From positions 1 to 57,719 of the IMG/VR virus record IMGVR_UViG_3300037963_001723: 57,719 nt of DNA, one strand, 5' to 3'. This DNA comes from a virus. The position numbers and the translations under genes were made by a program. Shown in pieces: positions 8,569 through 16,698 of the stretch. Numbering within the stretch: position 1 is the stretch's first letter; each line of letters opens with the position of its first letter. The notes under the pieces are model-generated. The model did no database searches and had not been told where the DNA came from. It saw only the letters and a program-made list of their open reading frames with translations.

Positions 8569-8742
8569 TTATAATAAATATTTTCTTCTATTGTACCATA
8601 ATATAAAAGCTATGTTTACAGGTAATATAAACATAAACATAGGAATATCAAGAGGTGGCAATAAAGATTTTATCGTTACATAAAAACTAAAGACACCAAC
8701 AATACAAAATAATATTTTAAAAAACTCTAGTAACGCAAACAT
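8569..8742 (-). CDS. Two-span membrane protein, 57 aa
   Basis: The frame starts at ATG 8742, two bases after the stop of the lipoprotein gene. Two hydrophobic stretches (about residues 10-22 and 34-49) are separated by a PPLDIP turn, and the end is basic (YNRRKYLL). The ribosome site is weak, so coupling to the lipoprotein gene is likely. An inner-membrane partner of that lipoprotein is possible. It lacks the coiled coil of a classical i-spanin. Confidence 0.55.
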   Translation of the reverse strand: MFALLEFFKILFCIVGVFSFYVTIKSLLPPLDIPMFMFILPVNIAFILWYNRRKYLL

Positions 8743-8744
8743 CT

Positions 8745-8885
8745 TTAAGATGTTTCGTTATCTTGAGTTGATATTCTTATATCTATCTGTTGGGATTCTG
8801 GTATATCAGCGTTCAACATAATTCTTGAACTACCACATCCTGCTAGAAAGATAGTTAATATAAAAATAATTGTTATATTTTTCAT
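8745..8885 (-). CDS. Small lipoprotein, 46 aa
   Basis: ATG 8885 has AGGAGGAGTT directly before it, the strongest ribosome site in the area. The protein has a hydrophobic N-terminus (MKNITIIFILTIFLAGCGSS) with a clear LAGC lipobox, cysteine at residue 16, giving a mature lipoprotein of about 31 residues. Phage lipoproteins of this size can be outer-membrane spanins (Rz1 type) or superinfection blockers. Position between portal and GroES-like genes is unusual for either. Confidence 0.7.
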   Translation of the reverse strand: MKNITIIFILTIFLAGCGSSRIMLNADIPESQQIDIRISTQDNETS

Positions 8886-8893
8886 AACTCCTC

Positions 8894-11374
8894 CTATTCT
8901 GTTATTCCTTTTTTACTTAATTCTCTTTGTATTTCTATAGCTAATCTTATTCCTTCTGCAAATTCTTTTGAATGCGAGCTTTCACCTTCCATTGCAGCTT
9001 CTAATAAAGCGTCTCCAATTTTTTGACCTATCTTAGCTCCTTCAATTTTCTCATCTGATTCAATTCTTCTTAATTCAGTCATTACATCTGCTTTAATTCT
9101 AGCTCTATTAGCCGCAGCTTTTTCTTCATCTGCTTTAGCTTTTCTTATTAGCTCGCCTTCTTGTATATCCAACTCTCTATTTCTTTGTTGAATAATTGGG
9201 TCTTCAAGCTGTTCTTGAATTTGTTGTTGTTGAGCTTGTTGTTGTTTGCGAGCAGTTAATTTTTCAGCTGCTTGAGCAACAAGGTCTGAAAGTCTTTTCT
9301 CTACATCTGCTGGTAAAGGTTCTCCAATAGGTGGTAATGGAGTTCCTAATTCATTTTCAATTTCTTCTCTATATTGGAAAGCTAAATGTTCTCTAATATG
9401 ATCATCAATAGCCATCATTATAACTCCGCTAGAAGCGCTTTGTTGAGATTGCTCTTGGAACTCTGGGTCTTGCATTCCTGCCATATGAACTGCAATATGA
9501 GCTTCATGGTCTTGAAACTCAAAGGCTTTATTTGGTTTCATATTTAAGAAGTTCATATTTTCAGTTACTGGATCAGTAGGTTTAAAGTCATCAGGGTTAG
9601 GAATAACTTTATCAACATTTTCAATACCTAATACTTCTAACATTTGTCTATGAAGTTCTGGCATATCATACATATCTGGCGCTTGTTGAGCTAACTGTAA
9701 AGCTGCTTGATACTGCATAATTCTTTGAGACATTGTAGCAGCGTTTGGATTACTTACTGGTATAACATCTACACGACCATCAAAATCTTCAGACTTTAAA
9801 AATTCATCTGGGTCTTCATAATAAGGATATTCTGGTGGAGTAAAATCTCTAATTATATCTGTAAGTATTGTAAATTCTTTGTGCATTGCAGCATGAAGCC
9901 TTGATTGTATTGCTCCCATAACTTTCATTTGTCTTTCCATAAGAGCAAGTGTTGTTCCAACTGGAGCTTCATTATTCATATCAGCAATTTTTAAATCGCC
10001 TAAACTTGCAAACCTTCTTCCTTCATCAACTATTGTTGTTAATAATTGATACAATGTAGGGCTTGGTTCTTTATAAGGTAAGAAAGAAATGTTTTCTGCT
10101 ATAGTTCCGCCTGGAACATCTACATCTCTAAACTCACCTGGCATTATAGGTGTGTCATCACCTTTAATTCTTAAACCTCTGGTTTTTAATCCGCCTGGAA
10201 GATTTGATAAAGTACCAGCGTCAATAAGTTGTCTTAATAAAGAAGTGGCCGATCTACTTAATCCACCAATCATATGTATTAATCCAAATCCATAAAAACC
10301 TATTCCAGGCAAATATTGATAATGAACAAAGTGTTGAATTCTTCTTTTCTTAGGATCGCCTTCTTCATAGTTTCTTCTAATAGCTAAAACTTTAGCACTC
10401 GATTTATCAACAGTTACTATATAAGGAAGAGCAATACCTGTGGGCTCACCATTTACCGTATCTTCAAAGCCAGGAAGGTCAAGGTCAACTTGCATTTCAA
10501 GAATAGTGTAACGGCCATCATTATCATACTCTACGCTGCTTTCACCTGTTAATTTGTTATATTTATCTGTTATTTCGTCAATATCAGGGCTTGGATTAGG
10601 TAAATCACATTCTTTAAAGAAACCAGAATACATTAGTTTTTTGATTTCATTTTCTGTTTTTTTCATTACATGAGTAGCTCTTTCACATGTAAGAAGATCA
10701 CTTGCTCCATAACTAACTACAAAATCTTCTGCTGGAACGAATATAGAGCAAGGTCTTCCCATGTTTGAGTCATAATAGACTTTACGAAAAGCTGATCCTG
10801 CTAAGGGGAGAGAAAAAAGTAGCTTTTCTGTTTCAGTTCTATACTCAACCATTTTTTCAGTTAATAGATAATTCATATACTCTTGAATTCTATTAGCTTG
10901 TTTTTCTTTTTCATCGTTAATAGTTCCCAGAATTTTAGTTTTTACTGGACCTTCTGCTGGAAATATTTCTGATATAGCTTGTGATTGAAACCTTATAACT
11001 GCCTCAGATAAAAGTGGATGAAAAACTCCACAAGCTCCTGGCCAAGGTTCTGTTCTTTCATCAACAGTTAATCCAAGTTGATCTAAACCTTTTATATATG
11101 TTTCTTCCCAATCAGCTCTTGATTCTTTATCAGCTGAAAAATCACTAACAATTTGACTACCTAAAGCATCTAATTCACTTTCATCTAAAATCTCAGCTAA
11201 ATTTTCTCCAAAGCCAGACTCAAGACCAGTAGGCCCTCCACCAAAATCAATTTCTATACCGCCATCTTCTGTTTCTATTCCAACTGATTCTGGGTTAACT
11301 ATTTCTATTTCTATAGCTTCACCGTTTAAATTTTTTTTATCTTCTACTTGTTGTATGCCTTTTTCTATCGCCAT
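8894..11374 (-). CDS. Portal protein (P22-like family), 826 aa
   Basis: An acidic lead of about 70 residues is followed by a conserved portal stretch: DWEETYIKGLDQLGL, then TEPWPGACGVFHPLLSEA, then AISEIFPAEGPVKT and the ATHVMKKTENEIKKL region. The C-terminal 130 residues are Gln-rich and coiled (KQQQAQQQQIQEQL). The length fits P22-like portals, which form the dodecameric ring for DNA entry. It is ten bases from TerL. Confidence 0.85.
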   Translation of the reverse strand: MAIEKGIQQVEDKKNLNGEAIEIEIVNPESVGIETEDGGIEIDFGGGPTGLESGFGENLAEILDESELDALGSQIVSDFSADKESRADWEETYIKGLDQLGLTVDERTEPWPGACGVFHPLLSEAVIRFQSQAISEIFPAEGPVKTKILGTINDEKEKQANRIQEYMNYLLTEKMVEYRTETEKLLFSLPLAGSAFRKVYYDSNMGRPCSIFVPAEDFVVSYGASDLLTCERATHVMKKTENEIKKLMYSGFFKECDLPNPSPDIDEITDKYNKLTGESSVEYDNDGRYTILEMQVDLDLPGFEDTVNGEPTGIALPYIVTVDKSSAKVLAIRRNYEEGDPKKRRIQHFVHYQYLPGIGFYGFGLIHMIGGLSRSATSLLRQLIDAGTLSNLPGGLKTRGLRIKGDDTPIMPGEFRDVDVPGGTIAENISFLPYKEPSPTLYQLLTTIVDEGRRFASLGDLKIADMNNEAPVGTTLALMERQMKVMGAIQSRLHAAMHKEFTILTDIIRDFTPPEYPYYEDPDEFLKSEDFDGRVDVIPVSNPNAATMSQRIMQYQAALQLAQQAPDMYDMPELHRQMLEVLGIENVDKVIPNPDDFKPTDPVTENMNFLNMKPNKAFEFQDHEAHIAVHMAGMQDPEFQEQSQQSASSGVIMMAIDDHIREHLAFQYREEIENELGTPLPPIGEPLPADVEKRLSDLVAQAAEKLTARKQQQAQQQQIQEQLEDPIIQQRNRELDIQEGELIRKAKADEEKAAANRARIKADVMTELRRIESDEKIEGAKIGQKIGDALLEAAMEGESSHSKEFAEGIRLAIEIQRELSKKGITE

Positions 11375-11383
11375 TTATAATCC

Positions 11384-12898
11384 TTAATAGTACTCAGCTC
11401 TTTTTCTGTCATCAAACGGTTCTTCTAGCTCATCACTAAATAAACTAACAAAACCACCTTGTCTAAACCTTATTAAAGCTTGAGTACTGCTATCAACAAG
11501 GTCATCGTGTTCTGCATTTGGAAAAGCAGCAAACTGCTCAACCACTTCTTCTGCCCATCTAGTTTCTGGACACCATACTACACCAGAAGCAAACAAGTCT
11601 GCAACTGCATTCACACGAGCTATCTTATCATTTCCTCTGCTTGGTGTATACTCTGAAACTGGAATACCCATAGAACGCAATTCAAATATTAAAGGAGTAC
11701 CTGCTGCTTTAGCTTCAACTACAAAAGCGTCAGGTTGATATGATTTATACATTTCCATTGCTTTTGCTTTTAATTCTGGAAACTCTAATCTTTCTTGATA
11801 TGCATCTAATAAAATTAATTGTGGCGCTAATGCTCCATCAAACTCATCTTCTGCATAAAAAACACCCCATGTAGTGCAAGCAGAAAAGTCTGCTCTTTGT
11901 GTTTTTAAAAAAGCAGTATCCCAAGATTGAATAATAAACTGACAATTAGGTGGGTTTTCATGTTCCCATATTCTCCACCATTCTCTTTTTACTAAAGCTC
12001 CTTCTTCTGAGCTAGGGTTTTGTTGATACTGAGCAGACCATTTAGAAACTGGAAGTTCAGCTTTTAATGCCTCAAGTTCTTCTTGAGACCAAAATTCTGG
12101 CCACAGAGGATTTCCAGACGGCATTATTGCAGGAAGTTCAATAACTTTCCATTCATCTGCTCCGCCTCTTTTAATACTAGCGTCAATAATTTGACCAGTT
12201 AAATCACGCTCGTGCCATCTTGTCATAACAATAACAATAGCTCCGCCTGGCTGAAGTCTTTGTCTAGGACCAGAAGTATACCATTCATAAGTTTTATTAA
12301 AAACATTTACATCAGCTGAAGCGCCTTCTTGTTCAGAATGAGGATCGTCAATGATAAGTAAGTCAGCACCTTTACCTGTAACAGCACCACCTACACCAAT
12401 CGCAAAGTATTCTCCGCCTTTATTAGTGTTCCATCTACCAGCAGCTTTACTGTCTGATTGTAATTTAACTTCACCAAAAACACCGCTAAAATCTTTATCA
12501 CCAACTAAGTTTCTTACTTTACGACCAAAGCCTACAGCTAATTCTGCAGTATGGGCTGTTTGAATAACTTTCTTTTCAGGAAACTTACCTAAAAACCAAG
12601 CAGGTAAAAGATAACTAGCAAACTCTGATTTAGTATGACGAGGGGGCATATTAATAATTAATCTTTTTAATTTGCCATCAACAACATCTTGAAATGCATC
12701 AGCCATAATTTTATGATGATTACCGCTAATAAATGCAGGCCACATCTTTTTTACAAAAGGAAGATACTCATCTTTGCATTTCTCTCTTGTTTTTGCGTCT
12801 TCATACTCGTGTAATAACTCAAGTATTTCTTTACGCTTATTAGGAGGAAAAGTAGATATATTACTTAAAACATCTCCTGGATTTATTTCAAGCGTCAT
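11384..12898 (-). CDS. terL: Terminase large subunit, 504 aa
   Basis: The ATPase domain has Walker A PPRHTKS (residues 85-91) and Walker B LLIIDDP (180-186). The nuclease domain has the three acidic sites of the RNase H-like fold: D327 in IQSWDTAF, E395 in FVVEAKAAG and D465-466 in HDDLVDS. It drives DNA packaging through the portal and cuts the concatemer. It overlaps the HNH-like gene upstream by four bases. Confidence 0.93.
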   Translation of the reverse strand: MTLEINPGDVLSNISTFPPNKRKEILELLHEYEDAKTREKCKDEYLPFVKKMWPAFISGNHHKIMADAFQDVVDGKLKRLIINMPPRHTKSEFASYLLPAWFLGKFPEKKVIQTAHTAELAVGFGRKVRNLVGDKDFSGVFGEVKLQSDSKAAGRWNTNKGGEYFAIGVGGAVTGKGADLLIIDDPHSEQEGASADVNVFNKTYEWYTSGPRQRLQPGGAIVIVMTRWHERDLTGQIIDASIKRGGADEWKVIELPAIMPSGNPLWPEFWSQEELEALKAELPVSKWSAQYQQNPSSEEGALVKREWWRIWEHENPPNCQFIIQSWDTAFLKTQRADFSACTTWGVFYAEDEFDGALAPQLILLDAYQERLEFPELKAKAMEMYKSYQPDAFVVEAKAAGTPLIFELRSMGIPVSEYTPSRGNDKIARVNAVADLFASGVVWCPETRWAEEVVEQFAAFPNAEHDDLVDSSTQALIRFRQGGFVSLFSDELEEPFDDRKRAEYY

Positions 12899-13140
12899 TT
12901 TTTTCTAGCCTTTTTAGTTCTAGGAAACGATCTGTTTTTACTTCTTGATTTTACAACTAAGTTCTTTTTTGAATTGTTTTTAGGGTTTCCGTCTTTGTGA
13001 TGAACATCTTTGTTATCACCTTTGCGGACTTTACCACTCTTTAATGCTCTACTCCTAGCTGTATTCCGAGAAGCTCTACGCTTCTTTTGTTTATCAGTTC
13101 CCTGATAATTCTTATATTCTTTTTTGTAATTTCTAGCCAT
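12895..13140 (-). CDS. Small basic HNH-like protein, 81 aa
   Basis: The protein is about 40% Lys/Arg. Its core, KDVHHKDGNPKNNSKKNLVV, has the H-H-x-D-x(3)-N-N-x(3)-N-L pattern of small HNH-type nucleases and related phage proteins. HNH proteins beside terminase genes are known to help packaging cuts in other phages. It overlaps terL by four bases. Activity is uncertain: the protein is short and may only bind DNA. Confidence 0.65.
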   Translation of the reverse strand: MARNYKKEYKNYQGTDKQKKRRASRNTARSRALKSGKVRKGDNKDVHHKDGNPKNNSKKNLVVKSRSKNRSFPRTKKARKK

Positions 13141-13382
13141 TATCTTTTTTTACCTTTATGTAAACCATGTCTAGCATGTTGTTTACCTTTAGATGTGGCT
13201 TCTCTTTTCTTTTTGTTTGCTCTTGAAAGTTTGGCTCTTCCTTTTGCAGTAGATTTTAATTTTTTAATAGTAGAAGAAGGTGCATATACTTCTCCAGTCT
13301 CAGATGATTTTTTTCCACTAGGAGTTCTCCATTTTTGTTTACCCCATCTTTTTAAAGATTTTTGTGTTTTTTTAAGTGCCAT
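13140..13382 (-). CDS. Highly basic phage protein, 80 aa
   Basis: A very basic protein with the segment WGKQKWRTPSGKKSSETGEV, then YAPSSTIKKLKSTAKGRAKL and a KGKQHARHGLHKGKKR end. The type recurs in marine phages without a known function. It is the second of a run of small basic genes beside terL, with one-base overlaps on both sides. A DNA-condensing or packaging role is an inference from charge. Confidence 0.65.
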   Translation of the reverse strand: MALKKTQKSLKRWGKQKWRTPSGKKSSETGEVYAPSSTIKKLKSTAKGRAKLSRANKKKREATSKGKQHARHGLHKGKKR

Positions 13383-13582
13383 TATTTATAGCCACCACCT
13401 TTTGATTTATATTGTTTAGCAAGCATTTGTGCTTTTCTAGCAGACCATTGACCTGCTTTGCCACCTTTAGTTCCTGCTTTTATTTTACTAAATAATCTTT
13501 TTCTCATAGTAGGTTTAGTATAATTACCTGCTTCATTTACACGAGATTTAGTTTTCTTTTTTGTTTTTTTCTTTGTAGCCAT
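13382..13582 (-). CDS. Highly basic phage protein, 66 aa
   Basis: After a Lys-rich head it contains NEAGNYTKPTMRKRLFSKIK and then KGGKAGQWSARKAQMLAKQY. This is a recognisable domain found in cyanophage, marine phage and some large eukaryotic virus proteins (DUF5872-like region, recalled from memory). The function is unknown. It overlaps the neighbouring basic gene by one base. Confidence 0.7.
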   Translation of the reverse strand: MATKKKTKKKTKSRVNEAGNYTKPTMRKRLFSKIKAGTKGGKAGQWSARKAQMLAKQYKSKGGGYK

Positions 13583-13597
13583 TTTTTTTACATTACC

Positions 13598-14251
13598 TTA
13601 TTTATATAAATTATTAAAGGTTATATTGGGATCAGTATAACTTTCATGTTCTTCACTACTATGTATTTCTTGACTAGGCATAAAATCAGGAGGTCCTTCT
13701 CCTGTTACCCAAAGAGCTGGATTTGTTACTCTAACTCTATTATTTGGTAAAGCAACTAAGTTACCTTTCCATTGACCTTCAGTTAAGTATAACACATGAC
13801 TTTGTTTATGTTGATCTGGACTGTCAGCTATTTCATGTTCAGTATAATCAACTGTAAAAATATATTTAGCCATATAAAACTCACCATCTATTTTTGCATA
13901 CCAAGGTGATGATGATGCTCTATCTATTGATACAACTGAATGATGATGTGACATGCAATCCCAAGGTTGACATAAATGATTCTCCATTCTGTCAGGCCAT
14001 TCTTTTACAGGAATATCTGCTACAATTCCTTGTATTGGCATTCTAGCCCACATAGCACCACCATGAACATTATTGTCCATGTCTTCACAACCTGTAAAAA
14101 TTATTTGAAATGATAATGACCTATCTGGAATGCAATTAACTGCTACAGCTAATCCATGAATAAACTCTCCATGATATTTCTCGTGATTAGCCGTAAACTC
14201 TTTTCTTACCCACACTTTAAAGTATGGAATATTAGATATTAGATAAGACAT
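13598..14251 (-). CDS. Conserved marine-phage protein, 217 aa
   Basis: The start is supported by GGGAGG seven bases upstream. The sequence has a conserved set of segments, SYLISNIPYFKVWVRKEF, GGAMWARMPIQGIV and LCQPWDCMSHHHSVV, known to me from uncultured marine phages and never given a function. It is rich in His, Trp and Asp and has no signal or membrane segment. It lies between two groups of small basic genes. Confidence 0.65.
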   Translation of the reverse strand: MSYLISNIPYFKVWVRKEFTANHEKYHGEFIHGLAVAVNCIPDRSLSFQIIFTGCEDMDNNVHGGAMWARMPIQGIVADIPVKEWPDRMENHLCQPWDCMSHHHSVVSIDRASSSPWYAKIDGEFYMAKYIFTVDYTEHEIADSPDQHKQSHVLYLTEGQWKGNLVALPNNRVRVTNPALWVTGEGPPDFMPSQEIHSSEEHESYTDPNITFNNLYK

Positions 14252-14270
14252 AAAACCTCCCTATGTTTAG

Positions 14271-14441
14271 TTATCTTTTGCCGCCTCTCATTTTACCTTT
14301 AACTTTTTTGCCGTATTTCATACGAGTAACTCCACCTCTCGGTTTTGCTTTAACAGATTTGCCACCCATCATTCTGCGAGACTTTGCTTTTACGGATTTG
14401 CCACCCATCATTCTACGAGGTTTACCTTTAGATTTTTTCAT
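14271..14441 (-). CDS. Basic repeat protein, 56 aa
   Basis: The frame starts at ATG 14441 behind AAAAGGAGATAATT. Nearly half of the residues are Lys/Arg, and a 13-residue unit, RRMMGGKSVKAKS/P, is repeated twice in tandem near residues 9-34, visible also as a DNA repeat. There is no acidic residue at all. Such composition suits nucleic-acid condensation inside a head, as for protamine-like proteins, but this is inference. No known family is recognised. Confidence 0.7.
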   Translation of the reverse strand: MKKSKGKPRRMMGGKSVKAKSRRMMGGKSVKAKPRGGVTRMKYGKKVKGKMRGGKR

Positions 14442-14456
14442 AATTATCTCCTTTTG

Positions 14457-14756
14457 TTAACATTTCCACCTTCTTCTCGCTTGTCTGATTCGAGAATTAG
14501 GATCATTTCTAGTTTTAGCACTACTTCTTTTTAACTGACCTAATGATCTAGCACAATAAGATTTTCTTCTTTTTGCAGCTTTACTACCTTTTTTAACTTT
14601 GCCTGTTACAGCAGTCTTTAATTTAGAGCCAGGATTAGCCTTACGATAAGCCCTAACTCCCTTTTTCGTCATTCCTGCGCCTTTTTTAGTAGGGCGATAA
14701 TTAGCATTCTTACCTTTAGTAGTCTTTCTTATTGCTTTTTCTTTTCTTTTCGCCAT
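14457..14756 (-). CDS. Basic phage protein (DUF6321-like), 99 aa
   Basis: The core AYRKANPGSKLKTAVTGKVK then GSKAAKRRKSYCARSLGQLK and a closing RQARRRWKC match a domain common in marine phages and large viruses (DUF6321 by memory). I place the start at ATG 14756; an upstream ATG at 14798 would overlap the previous gene by 32 bases and add 14 residues of a different character. The function is unknown; the charge suggests nucleic-acid binding. Confidence 0.7.
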   Translation of the reverse strand: MAKRKEKAIRKTTKGKNANYRPTKKGAGMTKKGVRAYRKANPGSKLKTAVTGKVKKGSKAAKRRKSYCARSLGQLKRSSAKTRNDPNSRIRQARRRWKC

Positions 14757-14766
14757 TACTTGCTTT

Positions 14767-15627
14767 CTAAACTCCGCACATTCCTTCGCATTCGCCAAGA
14801 AAATTTAATTGACCTTTATCTTCTGCATTAGAAAAATCAACTTCATCTAGTGGCTCACAACTTCTATGAAGATATTGTTCATTTTCTAATTTAGAATTTT
14901 CACGAACATAATCTTCTCGTAACATTTTGTCATATTTAACTGCAAAATCCCAGCTCTTTTTATCATTAATCTTCATATCTCTCCATGTTGCTTGATCGTG
15001 GAAAGGACAAAATATACAAGCAGATTTAGCTAAAGTTCTTCCTGGATAACGACTTTCAAACCAATCAATAAGTTGATGTCTTCTTAATTCTAATTCTAAA
15101 AGAGGCCATCTATTGTATGTCCATTTATCACGAGCTTCTTTTGCACGAATCATTTCATCGTAACTAATACCAATCCATTGTTCTACAACAACATCTTTAG
15201 GAACTTGTTTGTGTTTTTTAACGCCTAATAGTTCTCTTACTTTTTTTCTAATTGGTCTTATTTTATAATCTGTAGTGCATTGTCTTCTACCCATTCCACC
15301 ATCACCACCTTTTTTATGTTTAGGTGTTTTTAAATAAAAAGGTACTGCTGCAAAGTGATTAGGCCTACCAACTCTACCTTTTACAGCATCGTGCCCTAAA
15401 TCCCCTGCTGTGACAATATGAATAGGAAAATCTAATTGTTCTTGTAACCATTCTAAATGTTCATAAACATGATCTGGTTCTGATTGAGTATCTGCAAATA
15501 TACCGCAGTCTGGTTTATCTTTTATTTCTCCAGTCATTGTCATCAAAGCCATTACTGTTGATTGAACGCCTGCACCTAAACTAAGAACTCTTAATGTAGG
15601 TTTTTCGTGTAATTCAGCTAATTGCAT
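14767..15627 (-). CDS. PAPS reductase-like / adenine nucleotide alpha-hydrolase family protein, 286 aa
   Basis: The PP-loop SLGAGVQST (residues 16-24) is the ATP-pyrophosphatase signature. Further family marks are RRQCTTDYKIRPIRK near residue 115, the ACIFCPFHDQATWRDM cysteine pair near 205 and a C-terminal CEGMC. Related enzymes adenylate a substrate for sulfur or nitrogen transfer. Phage members are common but the substrate is unproven; nucleic-acid modification is one option. The start has AGGTTAG ahead. Confidence 0.75.
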   Translation of the reverse strand: MQLAELHEKPTLRVLSLGAGVQSTVMALMTMTGEIKDKPDCGIFADTQSEPDHVYEHLEWLQEQLDFPIHIVTAGDLGHDAVKGRVGRPNHFAAVPFYLKTPKHKKGGDGGMGRRQCTTDYKIRPIRKKVRELLGVKKHKQVPKDVVVEQWIGISYDEMIRAKEARDKWTYNRWPLLELELRRHQLIDWFESRYPGRTLAKSACIFCPFHDQATWRDMKINDKKSWDFAVKYDKMLREDYVRENSKLENEQYLHRSCEPLDEVDFSNAEDKGQLNFLGECEGMCGV

Positions 15628-15634
15628 ATCTAAC

Positions 15635-15892
15635 CTATATATGTTTCATAACATTAATCATAGCTTCTGTTTTTTCAAGAAGTTTTTCTGATTGTTTCTC
15701 TATTCTTACAGCATCATTAAGTAAAGCAATAGATTTTTTTTGAAAATACGATTGAAAACATGATTGCAAAATATTCCCATGTTGTTCTTCAGTTAAATAC
15801 TTTTTATGATATTCACCATCAATATTTACTAAAACATATACTCCTTCATGGTCAGGATTAAATGTTATTGTTAATTGTTTTACTTCTTTCAT
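15635..15892 (-). CDS. Small unknown protein, 85 aa
   Basis: An N-terminal beta segment (QLTITFNPDHEGVYVLVNID) is followed by a helical, charged C-terminal half ending in a coiled-coil-like stretch (RIEKQSEKLLEKTEAMINVM). GGGAGAT lies 12-18 bases before the ATG. I do not recognise the family. It is seven bases from the PAPS-reductase-like gene and so belongs to the same minus-strand transcript. Confidence 0.6.
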   Translation of the reverse strand: MKEVKQLTITFNPDHEGVYVLVNIDGEYHKKYLTEEQHGNILQSCFQSYFQKKSIALLNDAVRIEKQSEKLLEKTEAMINVMKHI

Positions 15893-15975
15893 TTGTTTTA
15901 ACTATCTCCCTGCTCTCTATTTTTTTTAAAGTAATTATCCAGTTTTTTGTATTGGTCTTAATAGACCCCCCTTTT

Positions 15976-16104
15976 TTATTCATTAGTTTTTTTCTCCATA
16001 AATGTATAATAGGGCATTGTAACTTTGTTTTTTCGATTTTTTTGATATGCCTTCAGTTCATATTTCCATCTAGGCATATTAGTTTTTTTGTATTGTTTAC
16101 GCAT
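15976..16104 (-). CDS. Possible small basic protein, 42 aa
   Basis: An open frame starts at ATG 16104, overlapping the stop of the upstream gene by eight bases, and ends at TAA 15976-15978. The product MRKQYKKTNMPRWKYELKAY followed by QKNRKNKVTMPYY and FMEKKTNE is basic, like its neighbours. Coupling and gap filling favour a real gene, but there is no separate ribosome site. Confidence 0.45.
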   Translation of the reverse strand: MRKQYKKTNMPRWKYELKAYQKNRKNKVTMPYYTFMEKKTNE

Positions 16105-16318
16105 TTTTATTGCTATTAGTTTCTCCAACTAGAAAATTACCTCTAACTTCAAAGACTTGGTCATTGTGAACTAACTTCTCAGCTCTCTCTTGGCGCTTTT
16201 TCTTCTTTCTAGCTGACCTTTTGCCAGAACCACTAAAGAGTTCTGGAAACATTTTTCTAATCCAAGGTCTTTTCTGCGCAGTATGCGATCTTTTACCTTT
16301 ATAGTTTTTATCTTTCAT
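16097..16318 (-). CDS. Basic protein, 73 aa
   Basis: I chose ATG 16318 because AAAGGGAGATTTCA precedes it. The frame is open further upstream, but that part covers a strongly folded leader and reads as unlike protein. The product is basic (KGKRSHTAQKRPWIRKMFPE, then SARKKKKRQERAEK) with a short beta tail. No family is recognised. It is the first gene of the minus-strand group whose leader holds the hairpin at 16354-16418. Confidence 0.6.
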   Translation of the reverse strand: MKDKNYKGKRSHTAQKRPWIRKMFPELFSGSGKRSARKKKKRQERAEKLVHNDQVFEVRGNFLVGETNSNKNA

Positions 16319-16353
16319 TGAAATCTCCCTTTGTTTCGTAAAACATAGCATTG

Positions 16354-16418
16354 TTCGGAAAGATTTGGAAGCCCTAAAACAAGGGAGGGTGCTGAAGGGC
16401 TTCCTCGCCTTAACCGAA
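16354..16418 (-). promoter_or_regulatory. Folded leader RNA upstream of the 73-residue basic protein gene
   Basis: GGAAGCCCT (16367-16375) pairs perfectly with AGGGCTTCC (16396-16404). Around it TTCGG (16354-16358) pairs with CCGAA (16414-16418), with partial outward extension. The fold lies in the minus-strand 5' leader about 35 bases before the gene start and has no T-run, so it looks like a cis-regulatory RNA or stability element. No known riboswitch class is recognised. Confidence 0.5.
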
Positions 16419-16511
16419 TCACAAAGTCTCACCCATTCATCATGGAGCATTGCTGACGGTTAACAGCGAAACCAAACACTTGCATAAATTTACGCAAGAG
16501 TATATACTTAT

Positions 16512-16585
16512 ACTAGGTAATAACTAGTTAGTATCTTACTATATATTATCTATACTAGGTAATTACCTATTATCTAGTATTATAC
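16512..16585. promoter_or_regulatory. AT-rich palindromes in a divergent control region
   Basis: Between the divergent genes starting at 16318 and 16739 lie ACTAGGTAATAACTAGT (16512-16528) and TAGGTAATTACCTA (16556-16569, a perfect 14-bp palindrome), followed by CTAGTATTATA. Both share ACTAGGTAAT, about 42 bases apart. Such paired dyads are what a repressor or activator would bind. The rest of 16419-16738 is AT-rich with no gene. Confidence 0.5.
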
Positions 16586-16698
16586 TAAGGGGGTTGTAGG
16601 AATGCTACTGAAAAGAAGAGAAAAAAAAGAGAAAGTTTAAATAATTAAAAAAAATTTTTTGAATTAAGGGATTGTTTGCCTTATATTCTGAAAAAAAG

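Noticed and set aside
14263-14460. Plus-strand 65-codon frame
   Set aside because: It is antisense to the 56-residue basic repeat gene, which has a ribosome site and a gene-like reading; the plus frame is a shadow of the repeat.
16319-16450. N-terminal extension of the basic protein gene to ATG 16450
   Set aside because: The extension covers a perfect hairpin and reads unlike protein; ATG 16318 has the ribosome site.
16419-16500. tRNA gene in the GC-richer leader near 16.4 kb
   Set aside because: A long hairpin is present but no acceptor stem, T-loop GGTTCGAATCC or matching cloverleaf could be built. I saw no tRNA elsewhere in the window either, although I could not scan exhaustively.
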